Shown: positions 43,388-52,932 of the stretch, one piece after another | Numbering within the stretch: the stretch's first letter is position 1 | Layout of the letters: each line of letters opens with the position of its first letter | Origin: Candidatus Thiosymbion ectosymbiont of Catanema sp. Cochon2018 | GTDB lineage: Bacteria > Pseudomonadota > Gammaproteobacteria > Chromatiales > Chromatiaceae | Length of the DNA: 64,000 nucleotides | Reading direction: 5' to 3' | Assembly (NCBI GenBank): GCA_011392765.1 | Contig: WYCW01000001.1 | Span: forward strand, 1-64,000 | The notes under the pieces: generated by a model | What the model was told of the DNA's origin: nothing | Database searches by the model: none | The model's input: only the letters and a program-made list of their open reading frames with translations | Position numbers and translations under genes: made by a program

Positions 43388-43526
43388 AGCCTACCTCTTC
43401 GGGTTGGGTGTGAGAGGGTCTTGCGCGATAACCACCCCTCAGCCCCGCCGGTTGGGGGCTGGTGAGCAATTATCCCCGTGGGCACCAAAATAACCTCAGT
43501 GCGCACATTCTTACTATAGCACCCGG

Positions 43527-44264
43527 ATGCGGTTTGGCGATGTGAAAATTCGCTTGCGGTGGGTGCCGACACTCCTGCTGATGTTGCCGATCCCCCTGTT
43601 CGTTGCGCTCGGCGTCTGGCAGCTTGACCGCGCCGAACAGAAGCGGGAGCAGGTGCGGGTCTTCGGCGAGCGAGCCGCGCTGCCGCCACTGGATCTGGGC
43701 GATCCGATCAAGGACCCCGAGGCACTGCGTTTCCGCAAGCTACGGGCCCGCGGGACCTTCGAGGCCGGGGGACAAATCCTGATCGAAAACCGTCGCCAGG
43801 GCAGCCGTATCGGCTTTCACGTCATCACGCCCCTGCATATCTCGGGATCGGACAGCCGAGTCCTGGTGAACCGGGGTTGGATCGCCGCGGACAATGATGG
43901 AGACCCGGTTGCAGCGCCGGTTCCCGCAGTGGAAATAACGGTGACGGGGGAAGCCCATCTTCCCTCCGCCCCCGCCTTGGTGCTTCACGGCAACCCGGAG
44001 GCGGCAAAGGACTGGGGTCGGCGTTGGCCCTATCTCACCCTGGATCTCTACCGGGCAGCGACCGGCACCCAGGTGTTGCCGGTAGTCATTCTGCAGCATC
44101 CCGATGACGCCGGCGGTTTTCTTCGCAGTTGGCCGCAGGAGATGCCCAAGGAAGGGATGCATATCGGCTATGCGATCCAATGGTTCGCATTCGCACTCAT
44201 CGCGTTGGTGCTGTGGCTGCGGCTCAGTCTGGTGCGCGGGGCGGATAGAAGCCAATGCCATTGA
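43527..44264 (+). CDS. SURF1 family cytochrome oxidase assembly protein
   Basis: 245 residues with the SURF1 plan of two terminal membrane helices (TLLLMLPIPLFVALGVWQLD and HIGYAIQWFAFALIALVLWL) flanking a periplasmic domain. Family phrases include GVWQLDRAEQK, FRKLRARGTFEAGGQILIEN, GFHVITPLHI and VLVNRGWI. It assists insertion of heme a into subunit I. Preceded by a short divergent intergenic region. Confidence 0.92.
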   Translation: MRFGDVKIRLRWVPTLLLMLPIPLFVALGVWQLDRAEQKREQVRVFGERAALPPLDLGDPIKDPEALRFRKLRARGTFEAGGQILIENRRQGSRIGFHVITPLHISGSDSRVLVNRGWIAADNDGDPVAAPVPAVEITVTGEAHLPSAPALVLHGNPEAAKDWGRRWPYLTLDLYRAATGTQVLPVVILQHPDDAGGFLRSWPQEMPKEGMHIGYAIQWFAFALIALVLWLRLSLVRGADRSQCH

Positions 44265-44414
44265 GTTAAGCGTTGTCAGTCGGCAAAAAAATGCAATGCC
44301 TGACTATCGAGTCCCGCCGCTCCGTCCGCTATGTTCACTCCGCTCCGGGGTAACCCTTTGAAACGAATCGTTATGCCCGTTGCCTACGGGGCTTGCGGAA
44401 GGGAATAAGCTCGG

Positions 44415-45497
44415 GTGGAGACAGATCAGGTAGCAGGTCCCTTATTGGCCTGGTTCGAACAGTACGGTCGCAAGGACCTTCCCTGGCAGCGGGATCCGAG
44501 CCCTTACCGGGTCTGGGTGTCGGAGATCATGCTCCAGCAGACCCGGGTTATCGTCGTCATCCCTTACTTCGAGCGCTTTCTGGCACGTTTTCCCTCCGTG
44601 GCGGATCTGGCCGCGGCGGACCTGGATCAGGTCCTGCACCTGTGGTCGGGCCTCGGCTACTACGCCCGGGCGCGGAACCTGCACCGGGCCGCGGGCCTCA
44701 TCGTCGCTGACCACGGCGGACGCTTTCCGAATGACATCCGACAGCTCCAGGGACTTCCGGGGATCGGGCGTTCCACCGCCGGGGCGATTCTGTCCCTTGC
44801 CCTCGGCCAGCGCCACCCGATCCTGGACGGCAACGCCAAGCGGGTCCTGGCCCGGTGCTTCGCAGTCCCCGGCTGGCCCGGCAGTGGCCCCGTGCTAAGC
44901 CGGTTGTGGGGGCTCGCGGAGGCCTGTACTCCGAGGAAAGAGGTCCAGGCTTACAATCAGGCCATGATGGATCTCGGTGCCATCCTCTGCACCCGTCACG
45001 AACCGAGCTGCGATCGCTGCCCCCTCGCCCACGGCTGCATGGCCCGGCTGGCAGGGGAGCCGACGGCCTTTCCGGAGCCGAAGCCGAGAATGACCCTGCC
45101 GGTCCGGGATATACGGCTGCTCGTGGTGTGCAATCCAGTCGGGGAGGTGCTGCTGGAGCGGCGTCCGCCGACCGGGATCTGGGGCGGGCTCTGGAGCTTG
45201 CCCGAGTGCGGTCCCGGACAGGACGCCGCCGACTGGTGCCGGCAACACCTCGGTGTCCTTCCGCACCGAGTTGAAATGCTGCCGACCCGCCGTCATACCT
45301 TCTCCCACTTTCTTCTCGACATCAGGCCGCTGCGGGTCGAGCTACAATCCGAATCCGAGGCGGTAGCGGACGCCGACCAGGCCCTCTGGTGTGACCCGCA
45401 CCGACCGAGCACCGTAGGCCTGGCTGCGCCCATTGCCCGCATCCTGCGGGAAATCACCGATATTCTTCCAACAGCTTATAATGGAGAATTCAAATGA
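44415..45497 (+). CDS. mutY: A/G-specific adenine glycosylase MutY
   Basis: Removes adenine mispaired with 8-oxoguanine. Features are [23 protein letters not shown], the helix-hairpin-helix [20 protein letters not shown] with the catalytic Asp in [13 protein letters not shown], and the iron-sulfur motif Cys192-x6-Cys199-x2-Cys202-x5-Cys208. A C-terminal NUDIX-like domain (about residue 235 on, [17 protein letters not shown]) reads 8-oxoG. The start is GTG. It overlaps yggX by four bases, the usual partner. Confidence 0.95.
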   Translation: METDQVAGPLLAWFEQYGRKDLPWQRDPSPYRVWVSEIMLQQTRVIVVIPYFERFLARFPSVADLAAADLDQVLHLWSGLGYYARARNLHRAAGLIVADHGGRFPNDIRQLQGLPGIGRSTAGAILSLALGQRHPILDGNAKRVLARCFAVPGWPGSGPVLSRLWGLAEACTPRKEVQAYNQAMMDLGAILCTRHEPSCDRCPLAHGCMARLAGEPTAFPEPKPRMTLPVRDIRLLVVCNPVGEVLLERRPPTGIWGGLWSLPECGPGQDAADWCRQHLGVLPHRVEMLPTRRHTFSHFLLDIRPLRVELQSESEAVADADQALWCDPHRPSTVGLAAPIARILREITDILPTAYNGEFK

Positions 45498-45751
45498 GTC
45501 GAATGGTTCAATGCACCAGGCTCCAGCGGGAGGCGGAAGGCCTCGACCGCCAACCTTATCCGGGCGACCTGGGTAAACGCATCTTCGAAAACGTCTCCAA
45601 GCAGGCGTGGCAGGACTGGCTGCGTCAGCAGACCATGCTCATCAACGAGTACCGCATCAATCCCATGGACCCGAAGGCCCGCCGCCTTATCGAAGAGCAG
45701 ATGGAGAAATTCTTCTTCGGTGAGGATTCCGAATCACCATCGGATTCCTGA
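45494..45751 (+). CDS. yggX: Probable Fe(2+)-trafficking protein YggX
   Basis: 85-residue protein with [37 protein letters not shown] and [20 protein letters not shown], all YggX. In enterics it protects iron-sulfur clusters from oxidation, fitting its coupling to the cluster-containing MutY. The ATG overlaps the mutY stop (ATGA). Confidence 0.95.
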   Translation: MSRMVQCTRLQREAEGLDRQPYPGDLGKRIFENVSKQAWQDWLRQQTMLINEYRINPMDPKARRLIEEQMEKFFFGEDSESPSDS

Positions 45752-45758
45752 ACAGACG

Positions 45759-45908
45759 TTCGAACCGCAAAGGCGCAAAGATTTTTTTATCCGCAGATTA
45801 CGCAGATTTTCGCAGATTATTTCGTTTTTCATCTGCGAAAATCTGCGTAATCTGCGGATAGATTATGAGTGCTTAAACTATAATCCCTCTGCACCTTTAC
45901 GGTTCGAA
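45759..45908. repeat. Nested palindrome: gcaaaggcgcaaag arms around family C
   Basis: Outer arms ttcgaaccgcaaaggcgcaa and gcacctttacggttcgaa enclose a complete family C palindrome (45787-45860). The inner arms are ttatccgcagattacgcag and its inverse with a tcgttttt loop. The same outer arm (gcctttgcggttcaaa) accompanies the half copy near 51660. Confidence 0.75.
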
Positions 45909-45979
45909 ATTGAAGCCGGGTGAGTCGTCGATCCGTCGGGGGGCTGCCGGCGGTTGGAAGCTGGAAGCAACTTGTGAAG

Positions 45980-47110
45980 ATGGTCCCCTTCAATAGACCT
46001 TTCCTCACCGGCAAGGAGTTCCGATACATCGCCGAGGCCCACGCCAAAGGACAACTGGCCGGGAACGGCAGCTTCACCAAACAGTGCCAGGACTGGCTGG
46101 AGCAGCGCACGGGTTGTCGGCAGTCACTGCTGACCCACTCGTGCACCGGGGCGCTGGAGATGGCCGCGATCCTGGCCGATATTCGGCCGGGGGACGAGGT
46201 CATCATGCCGTCCTATAGCTTCGTTTCCACCGCCAACGCCTTCGTGCTGCGGGGCGGGATACCAGTGTTTGTCGACATCCGGCCCGATACGCTCAATCTG
46301 GACGAGACCCGGATCGAGGCCGCCATCACGCCGCGCACCCGCGCCATTGTGCCGGTGCACTATGGCGGCGTGGCCTGCGAGATGGATGCCATCATGGCCA
46401 TCGCCGAGTCTCACAGGCTGCCGGTCATCGAGGACGCGGCCCACGGGATCATGGCGAGCTACCAGGGTCGGCCTTTGGGTGCGATCGGTCACCTGGGTAC
46501 ACTCAGCTTTCATGAGACCAAGAACATCATGTCAGGCCAGGGGGGGGCCTTGCTGATCAACGATCCGACCCTGACGGAGCGGGCGGAGATTATCCGTGAA
46601 AAGGGCACCGACCGCAGTCGGTTCTTTCGGGGGCAGGTGGACAAGTACAGCTGGGTGGACATCGGCTCCTCGTACCTGCCCGGCGAGCTTACCGCCGCCT
46701 TCCTGTGGGCGCAGATGGAGCAGGCCGATGCCATCACCGCACGGCGGTTGGCACTCTGGGAATGCTACCATGCGGCGTTCGACCACTTGGAACGCACGGG
46801 GCGGGCCCGGCGGCCGATTATCCCGGCGGGCTGCGGACACAATGCCCATCTTTATTACCTGCTGTTACGCGATCGGGATGACCGCACTGCTTTCATCGCT
46901 GCGATGAAGGAGGCTGGTGTCCGCTGCGTGTTTCACTATGTCCCGCTGCACACGGCGCCCTATGGACGGCAGGTGGGACGTGCGCACGGAGAGCTGCCGG
47001 TGACCTGCAACTTGGCCGACCGCCTGGTGCGGTTGCCGCTCTGGTTGGGATTGGAGGAACACCAGCAGCGGGCAATCGATACCCTGCTGCACATCATCGG
47101 CCGGACCTAG
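45980..47110 (+). CDS. wecE: dTDP-4-amino-4,6-dideoxygalactose transaminase (WecE/RffA family)
   Basis: PLP-dependent DegT/DnrJ/EryC1 sugar aminotransferase. It begins MVPFNRPFLTGKEFRYIAEA, has HSCTGALEMAAIL, PSYSFVSTANAFVLRGGIPV, VIEDAAHGI and the PLP lysine Lys181 in FHETKNIMSGQGGALL; GTDRSRFFRGQVDKYSWVDI is a WecE-type phrase. It makes dTDP-Fuc4N (TDP-4-amino-4,6-dideoxygalactose), used in enterobacterial common antigen or O-antigens. The frame opens 20 codons earlier in repeat DNA; ATG 45980 fits the family. No other sugar-pathway gene is adjacent except the unknown membrane proteins. The TAG stop is part of the CTAG of a family A fragment. Confidence 0.9.
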   Translation: MVPFNRPFLTGKEFRYIAEAHAKGQLAGNGSFTKQCQDWLEQRTGCRQSLLTHSCTGALEMAAILADIRPGDEVIMPSYSFVSTANAFVLRGGIPVFVDIRPDTLNLDETRIEAAITPRTRAIVPVHYGGVACEMDAIMAIAESHRLPVIEDAAHGIMASYQGRPLGAIGHLGTLSFHETKNIMSGQGGALLINDPTLTERAEIIREKGTDRSRFFRGQVDKYSWVDIGSSYLPGELTAAFLWAQMEQADAITARRLALWECYHAAFDHLERTGRARRPIIPAGCGHNAHLYYLLLRDRDDRTAFIAAMKEAGVRCVFHYVPLHTAPYGRQVGRAHGELPVTCNLADRLVRLPLWLGLEEHQQRAIDTLLHIIGRT

Positions 47111-47242
47111 GATTCCTTGACGGACCGGATCTTTACCAATTACAGATCGACATCGGAAAGCGTGTAACCGTGCGGCGAGAGTTCATATAACCAAGAAAAA
47201 ATCCTGTTAATCCTGAACATCCTGTTAATCCTGTCCTATTGG
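47107..47242. repeat. Family A fragment plus family D (aatcctgttaatcctg) before the membrane protein gene
   Basis: 47107-47148: ctaggattccttgacggacc and tctttaccaattaca, the left arm of family A. 47160-47242: gcgtgtaaccgtgcggcgag, then aatcctgttaatcctgaaca and tcctgttaatcctgtcctat. The second part recurs at 55905-55985, also directly before a start codon. Confidence 0.7.
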
Positions 47243-47254
47243 AACATTGGACGA

Positions 47255-49213
47255 GTGTTCAAATTCGCTGTTCCACCTGACACCGGGTTCGGCCACGGCT
47301 GGGTGGATTCGATCGAGATTTCCGAATCGACGCTGAACCTCCTGTTCGCGGCCTTATTGGTGGCCGCGAGTGGCGCCTTCATCGGCGGCAATCTGCTCCT
47401 GCTGGACGCAACAGTCTTCCAACGCTCGGGGCAAATCGCGCTAGCGTGCCTCGCGGTCCTCTTGATCTTCTATACCCTGGCGCGGTCACTCGGCAGCCTG
47501 ACCTGGGGGCTGATGCTCACCTACGCCTTGATCTGGGCCATGACCTACGGTCGTCAGCCGTGGCTGGTTGTCTTGGTGTACGCGTGCGCGGCCTGCGGGT
47601 TCCTGTACACGGCGCGTTTCCTGCGGGTGGCCCGCTGCCACTGGGGGGCCGTGCTGCTCATGGGGGTAATCGGCGCCGCGACTGCGTTCGCTCACTTCTG
47701 GCCACCTTCTTCGTTCGACACCTTACCTCGCCTCCATGTGGGCGACCTGCACAAAGATACCCTTTTCCACGCCGCCATCGCGGCGATGATCAAAAACTAC
47801 GGCGTCGCCTCCACCGGCCTTCACGGTCTCGTGGAGACGCCGTATCACGCGTTATCTCATACCCTGATGGCCGGCCTCAGTCGCTTGTCCGGCTGTGGGA
47901 CGCTGGAGGTCTATGGGGTTGCCAGACCGGTACTCTTCATTCCGATTCTGGTATTCAGTGTGGTGGCCTGCGGCGCCATGCTCGATCGGGGCGGACGCCC
48001 GAGCGTGCCGATCGCCTGGGGTCTGGTATGCGTCCTACTGGTGGAATCCCCGCGTTTACTCTCCCCCTGGCTGTTCTGGAGCCTATATTTCGGATCCGAG
48101 TCCTATCTGATCTCGCTGGGGCCCTTCCTGCTCGGACTACCGCTGTTATTCAAGGCCCGGTTAGGTGTTCCCGACCTCCTGTTGGTCCTGCTGTCGGCGG
48201 CGCTGATGGCAAATGCCAAGCTATCGGTGGGGGTAATTTATGCCGGACTCTGGCTGACGCGATTGATCTTCGTCCCGGCAGAGCGTCCGGTCTTCGAACG
48301 CATCGCCACCCTGGCGGTGGTGGTTGCGGCAGCGTTTGCGGCCGTGAAACCCGTTGATGGCATGGAATGGGATGTGATCAGCCCACTTCATTTCATCCGT
48401 GTGTCTTCACCGTTCGGCAGTTGGCTTTCCGAGGCCGGCGCCGCCGTACTTGCAGGGAGTGACGTGTCATGGCACGTTTTGGCATTGGCCCTGATCGTTA
48501 CCTTGAGTTTTTTTGCATTCCACTTTTTGTTCTCATGGATCCTGATCGGATGGGTAGCCTATAACCAGGGAATGGCGGGGCTCTTGAAGGACCCGGTTGC
48601 CCTTTATTCGTTGGCGGCGGTGATTGCCGGTACCATGGCCGTGCTCTTGCTTTTTATTCCCAGTGGCTCTGTTTATTATTTCTCGAACCCTGCCTTTTTT
48701 ACGGCACTCCCGGTCATTGTCACCTTGGCCACCCGGCAGGTCGGTCACCGGCGGGTGACGGGCACGGCAGTGTTAGCGGTCGGCATTCTGATTATCCTGG
48801 TATCGAGTCTACGAGACTACTACTGGGCAAGTGCCCTCTCGCCTTCTCGGGTCTCTCGACAGCAAAGCCCATTTATCGAGTCTTTGCTCCGGATTCGGGA
48901 TGAGTGGCCGATCAATGTGGTAATAAAAGCCGACCCTGCCGCGGTAGTGACGAATAATCCGGCCCGTCTCCATCACTGTACTGCGATACCCTTTGTGTTT
49001 CCTGCCGTGTCGGAACGGCCATGGATGGATGTTATCCCGGTACGGGATGATTGCCGCTACTTCGACTGGGGGTATGCACAATACGGTTTTACAAGATCGC
49101 ACCAGGCATTGACCGTGAAGAAGCCGCGATTGGTGCCGGGTATGACCATCCATCATTGGCCGGCTGTGCCGGGTTTCGTTCCTCAACCCAGCCTACGGGC
49201 TCCCAATTACTGA
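47255..49213 (+). CDS. Polytopic membrane protein, unknown function (paralog 1)
   Basis: 652 residues, hydrophobic from residue 25 to about 540, with roughly 12-14 membrane helices, then a soluble C-terminal domain of about 110 residues (VVIKADPAAVVTNNPARLHH, CTAIPFVFPAVSERPWMDVI, VRDDCRYFDWGYAQYGF) containing two Cys. A long loop after the first helices holds GDLHKDTLFHAAIAAMIKNY, recalling GT-C glycosyltransferases where acidic and His loop residues bind lipid-linked sugars. That resemblance is a guess. A GTG start is used. The gene follows wecE, so a role in surface polysaccharide is plausible. A second paralog lies 400 bp downstream. Confidence 0.6.
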   Translation: MFKFAVPPDTGFGHGWVDSIEISESTLNLLFAALLVAASGAFIGGNLLLLDATVFQRSGQIALACLAVLLIFYTLARSLGSLTWGLMLTYALIWAMTYGRQPWLVVLVYACAACGFLYTARFLRVARCHWGAVLLMGVIGAATAFAHFWPPSSFDTLPRLHVGDLHKDTLFHAAIAAMIKNYGVASTGLHGLVETPYHALSHTLMAGLSRLSGCGTLEVYGVARPVLFIPILVFSVVACGAMLDRGGRPSVPIAWGLVCVLLVESPRLLSPWLFWSLYFGSESYLISLGPFLLGLPLLFKARLGVPDLLLVLLSAALMANAKLSVGVIYAGLWLTRLIFVPAERPVFERIATLAVVVAAAFAAVKPVDGMEWDVISPLHFIRVSSPFGSWLSEAGAAVLAGSDVSWHVLALALIVTLSFFAFHFLFSWILIGWVAYNQGMAGLLKDPVALYSLAAVIAGTMAVLLLFIPSGSVYYFSNPAFFTALPVIVTLATRQVGHRRVTGTAVLAVGILIILVSSLRDYYWASALSPSRVSRQQSPFIESLLRIRDEWPINVVIKADPAAVVTNNPARLHHCTAIPFVFPAVSERPWMDVIPVRDDCRYFDWGYAQYGFTRSHQALTVKKPRLVPGMTIHHWPAVPGFVPQPSLRAPNY

Positions 49214-49214
49214 T

Positions 49215-49441
49215 ACAAATGAGTCAAGTTTGTGCAGTGCATAAATCGGGATCGGGATCGAAATCGAGATTCCGATTTCGACCTATCCCGGCTCTCCAAC
49301 GGCTGGTTGGGCGTAGGAGATGGGGCCTTACGGGAGAGGAGCTTTGGGGGCCTCGTGCGTGCCCCGTCGGTCTGAGGCGAAGCCTCGCTAGGATCCTTGA
49401 GGGACCCGCATTTTTACAAATGAGTCAAATTTTGCGTGCAC
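49215..49441 (+). repeat. Hexamer-palindrome family A, copy 4
   Basis: acaaatgagtcaagtttgtg, a short hexamer block (aaatcgggatcgggatcga, then gatttcgacc), ggctggttgggcgtaggag, ggcctcgtgcgtgccccgtc (a variant centre), gaggcgaagcctcgctag, then the left arm of a following element (gatccttgagggacccgc, tttttacaaatgagtcaaat). The main copy ends on CTAG at 49388. Confidence 0.75.
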
Positions 49442-49480
49442 TCAATGATGCGGTTTGCTGAGCGTTTCGATCTCTTTTTT

Positions 49481-49615
49481 GTCCACAGATTACGCAGATT
49501 TCCGCAGATTAAGAATGAAATAATCTGCGGAAATCTGCGTAATCTGCGGATAAAAAATCTTTACCTCCTTGACAGAAGACTCATGCCTCGTCGGTCTGAG
49601 GTAAAGCCTCGCTAG
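49481..49615. repeat. Family C copy 3 and a solo family A hairpin
   Basis: 49481-49553 is a full family C palindrome (gtccacagattacgcagatt ... aatctgcgtaatctgcgga). 49585-49615 is only the terminal hairpin of family A (gcctcgtcggtctgaggt, aaagcctcgctag). The CTAG ends one base before the ATG of the next gene. Confidence 0.75.
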
Positions 49616-49616
49616 C

Positions 49617-51548
49617 ATGTGGCATCGGACACGAACCTTCTCAAACACTGGGCTCGGCTACGGCTGGGTGGCTTCGATCGAGATTCCGGAAGCCACGCTG
49701 AACCTGCTGTTCGCGGCTTTATTCGTGACCGCGGGCGGCGCCTTTATCGGCGGTAATCTGCTCGTGCCGGATGCCGTGGTCTTGCAACGCTCGGGGCAGA
49801 TCACGCTGGCGTGTCTCGCAGTGCTCTTGATCTTCTATACCCTGGCGCGGTCGCTCGGCAGCCTCACCTGGGGCCTGGTACTCACTTACCTCTTGATTTG
49901 GATTATGACCTACGGCCATCAGCCGTGGCTGAGTGCCTTGGTGTACGTGTGCGCGGTCTGTGGGCTGCTGTACGCAGTGCGTTTCCTGCGGGTAGCCCGC
50001 CGCCACTGGGGGGCTGTGCTGTTCATGGGAATCATCGGCGCCGCGACTGGGTTCGCCTACTTTTCACCATCTGATTCGTTCGCCATCTTACTCCGCCTCC
50101 ATGCGGGCGACCTTTACAAGGATGCACTGTTCCACGCCGCCATCGCGGCGATGATCAAGAACTATGGCGTCGTCTCCCTCGGTCTTCACGGTCTCGTGGA
50201 GATGCCGTATCACATGTTATTCCACACCTTGCTGGCCGGCCTCAGTCGCTTGTCCGGCTGTGGAACGCTCGAGGTCTATGGGGTCGTCAGACCGGTACTC
50301 TTCATTCCGATTCTGGTGTTCAGTGTGGTGGCCTGCGGCACCATGCTCGAGCGGGAAGGACGCCTGAGCGTGCCGATCGCCTGGAGTCTGGTATGTATTC
50401 TGCTGGTAGGGGCCCCGGTTCTACTTTCCCCCTGGCTGTTCTGGAATATCTACCTCATATCCGGATCCTATATGGTCTCGCTGGGACTCTTCCTGCTCGG
50501 ACTACCGCTGTTATTCAAGGCCCGGTTAGTCGTTCCCGACCTCCTTTTGGTCCCGCTGCTAGTGGCGCTGATTGCAGACGCCAAGGTGTCGAGCGGATTG
50601 ATCTATGCCGGACTGTGGCTGATGCGATCGATCTTCGTTCCGACAGAGCGCCCGGTCTTCGAGCGCATCGCCACCCTGTCGGCGGTGGTCACGGTGACGT
50701 TGGTGACAGTGGAACCCATCGGTTTTATGAGTGGATCGATCGGGCCGTTTCGCTTCATCTCTCACTCGCTCGGGGGTTCTTGGATTCATGAGGCCGGTGC
50801 CGCCATACTTGTAGGGGGTGATCTATCATGGCGCACCTTGGTATTGGCCCTGATCGCTAGCTTGAGTTTTTTTGTATTCCACTTCTTGTTCTCATGGGTC
50901 GTAATCGGATGGGTGGCTTATAATCAGGGAATGCCGGCGCTACTGAAAAATCCGGTCGGCCTTTATTCATCGGCGGCGGTGATTGCCGGTGCGATGGTTG
51001 TGCTCTTGTTTTCCATTCCTGATGGTTCTGCTTATTATTTCTCGAACCTTGCCTTTTTCACGGCACTTCCGGTTATTGTCACCTTGGCCACCCGGCAGAT
51101 CGGTCGCCGGCGGGTGACGGACATGGCGGCTCTGATGTTCGGCATCGTGATTCTGGTTGGATCGAGTTTAAAGACCGGCCATTGGGCGAATGCACTCTCG
51201 TCCGTGCGGGAGTCTCGACCACGGAGCCCCTTCGTCGAGTCTTTGCTCCGAATTCGAGATGAATTGCCGATCAATGTGGTGATGAAAGCCGACCCTGCCG
51301 CCGTAGTGACGAATAATCCGGCCAGGCACTGTGCTACGATACCCTTTGTGTTTCCTGCCGTGTCGGAACGGCCATGGATGGATGTTATCCCGGTACGTGA
51401 TGATTGCCATTACCATCACTATGGGTATGCGCAATACGGTTTTACGAAATCGCAACAAGCCCTGACCGTGAAGCCGCGATTGTTGCCGGGTATGAGCATC
51501 CATCATTGGCCGGCTGCGCCGGAGGATATGGATTCGAAACTTCGGTAA
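49617..51548 (+). CDS. Polytopic membrane protein, unknown function (paralog 2)
   Basis: 643 residues, collinear with the protein encoded at 47255 over the full length and sharing most residues (for example GQITLACLAVLLIFYTLARS, LFHAAIAAMIKNYGV, LAGLSRLSGCGTLEVYGVVR and the C-terminal ADPAAVVTNNPARHCATIPF). The pair arose by tandem duplication and has since diverged by about a quarter. The ATG directly follows the family A hairpin, which leaves no visible ribosome site, so translation may start elsewhere or be weak. Function as uncertain as for paralog 1. Confidence 0.6.
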   Translation: MWHRTRTFSNTGLGYGWVASIEIPEATLNLLFAALFVTAGGAFIGGNLLVPDAVVLQRSGQITLACLAVLLIFYTLARSLGSLTWGLVLTYLLIWIMTYGHQPWLSALVYVCAVCGLLYAVRFLRVARRHWGAVLFMGIIGAATGFAYFSPSDSFAILLRLHAGDLYKDALFHAAIAAMIKNYGVVSLGLHGLVEMPYHMLFHTLLAGLSRLSGCGTLEVYGVVRPVLFIPILVFSVVACGTMLEREGRLSVPIAWSLVCILLVGAPVLLSPWLFWNIYLISGSYMVSLGLFLLGLPLLFKARLVVPDLLLVPLLVALIADAKVSSGLIYAGLWLMRSIFVPTERPVFERIATLSAVVTVTLVTVEPIGFMSGSIGPFRFISHSLGGSWIHEAGAAILVGGDLSWRTLVLALIASLSFFVFHFLFSWVVIGWVAYNQGMPALLKNPVGLYSSAAVIAGAMVVLLFSIPDGSAYYFSNLAFFTALPVIVTLATRQIGRRRVTDMAALMFGIVILVGSSLKTGHWANALSSVRESRPRSPFVESLLRIRDELPINVVMKADPAAVVTNNPARHCATIPFVFPAVSERPWMDVIPVRDDCHYHHYGYAQYGFTKSQQALTVKPRLLPGMSIHHWPAAPEDMDSKLR

Positions 51549-51595
51549 GAAGGTTGACGATTCCCGACAAAGGCGCACGGGCATCTCGTCCGTAA

Positions 51596-51680
51596 CGAAA
51601 TAATCTGTGAAAATCTGCGTAATCTGCGGATAGATTACGGGTACCTGAACCAGAACTCCTTTGTGCCTTTGCGGTTCAAA
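51596..51680. repeat. Half copy of family C with gcctttgcggttcaaa arm
   Basis: taatctgtgaaaatctgcgt and aatctgcggatagattacgg are the right arm of family C, followed by tgtgcctttgcggttcaaat, the right outer arm of the nested palindrome at 45759. The left half is missing. Confidence 0.7.
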
Positions 51681-51717
51681 TTATCTGCACTGCCGGCGAC
51701 CGGCGATTGGAAGCAAT

Positions 51718-52308
51718 TTGTCCATCGAAAAGCAATTGATATGCACTCGCCCTGCCCCTGGAGACGAACAGGCAGTCCCCTGCGCGCGGGCTCGGGTCGG
51801 CGTAAGCGCTTGCCTTTTGGGTCAACGGGTGCGCTTCGACGGCGGACACAAACGCAACGACTTTCTTACCGGGCCGCTTGCCGATTTCCTGGAGTTGGTG
51901 CCCGTGTGTCCGGAGGTGGGGATCGGGATGGGCATTCCACGTCCGCCGATCCGATTGGTCGGCGACCCGGAACGGCCGCGTGCCGTCGGCGTGGACGACG
52001 CTACACCGGATGTAACGGAGCGGCTTCTTTCCTTCGCCCGACGGCATGTCGCCGCCCTCGGAGACATCAGCGGCTATGTACTGAAGCGGAACTCACCAAG
52101 CTGCGGCATGGAAGGGGTAAAGGTCCATGATTCCAAAGGTACGACCGCCGAGCGCAGGGGCATCGGCATCTTTGCCCGCGTTTTGATGGAGACCAAACCG
52201 CTGTTGCCGGTGGTGGAGGAAGCACAGCTGCACGACCCGGTGCTGCGCGAGCACTTTCTCACCAGGGTCTTGGTGTACCACTTCCGGCTTCCGGTCGCCG
52301 GTATGTAG
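51718..52308 (+). CDS. DUF523 domain protein
   Basis: Carries the DUF523 core: VSACLLGQRVRFDGGHKRND, ELVPVCPEVGIGMGIPRPPI and LKRNSPSCGMEGVKV, with three conserved Cys in ACLLG, CPE and SCG. Function unknown; some relatives are fused to DUF1722. The start is unclear: the frame is open into repeat DNA upstream with no ATG before the domain. TTG 51718, preceded by ggaag, is the best guess. The 5' end may have been replaced by the repeat at 51596-51680. Its TAG stop overlaps the first G of a MITE-like element. Confidence 0.75.
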   Translation: MSIEKQLICTRPAPGDEQAVPCARARVGVSACLLGQRVRFDGGHKRNDFLTGPLADFLELVPVCPEVGIGMGIPRPPIRLVGDPERPRAVGVDDATPDVTERLLSFARRHVAALGDISGYVLKRNSPSCGMEGVKVHDSKGTTAERRGIGIFARVLMETKPLLPVVEEAQLHDPVLREHFLTRVLVYHFRLPVAGM

Positions 52309-52406
52309 GGCACCTTGAAAAATAGGTATTTTCACCAATCAAGCGACTCTAAGCCATTGATTGTTGACGTGTACCTTAGACGAAAACCATATTTTTCAAA
52401 GTGCCC
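52308..52406. mobile_element. MITE-like element with gggcacyttgaaaaat ends
   Basis: 99 bp; GGGCACCTTGAAAAATAGGT on the left and its inverse (caaagtgccc, with atttttcaaag) on the right pair over about 24 bp with few mismatches. A hairpin cccaac/gttggg follows. A solo end (tttttcaagtgccc) lies before hicA at 26183. The rest of 52407-52623 has no gene. Confidence 0.6.
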
Positions 52407-52623
52407 AACATCAACCTTTCGTTGGGCACGGCGCACCGTCCAAAGATGCGGTTCGCGCCTGGCGATGGTGCAGTCCGAAAAGGACAACACACGCTCACCG
52501 CATCCTACAAGCTTTGCCCAACCTACAAGATCATGTTTTCAGAGGGATTTATACGCGCTCGCCCTGCATGGGCAGCTATGCCGATTGACAAAATGTGGCT
52601 CCCGGAATATTTTTAGTCACCAG

Positions 52624-52702
<79 letters not shown>

Positions 52703-52817
52703 AAATCCATGAAAAGCACTAAAATAGAGACCGCGCCACTGGTGCGGTTTTTCTTTTCTCAAAACTTTCTCAACCCCTCGAAGAATACGTCGATTCGGAG
52801 TCGGCCCGCGCAGCCGT

Positions 52818-52859
52818 TTGACTTGAGTCAAAGTTGAAGCACGACTCTTGTCTTAGATT
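52818..52859 (+). promoter_or_regulatory. FNR/DNR-type activator box and -10 of the nir operon
   Basis: TTGACTTGAGTCAA at 52818-52831 is a perfect palindrome of the TTGAC-N4-GTCAA class bound by FNR, DNR and NNR regulators. TAGATT at 52854-52859 sits where a -10 box should be if the site is centred at -41.5, giving a start near 52866 and a leader of about 67 nt to nirC. It predicts induction by low oxygen and nitric oxide. Confidence 0.75.
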
Positions 52860-52932
52860 AAGGTAGGTTCGAGCGCAAGAAAATCGACCGCCTGCCGGCG
52901 TTGTCCACTGCCGATACTTGCGGAGCACGCCG

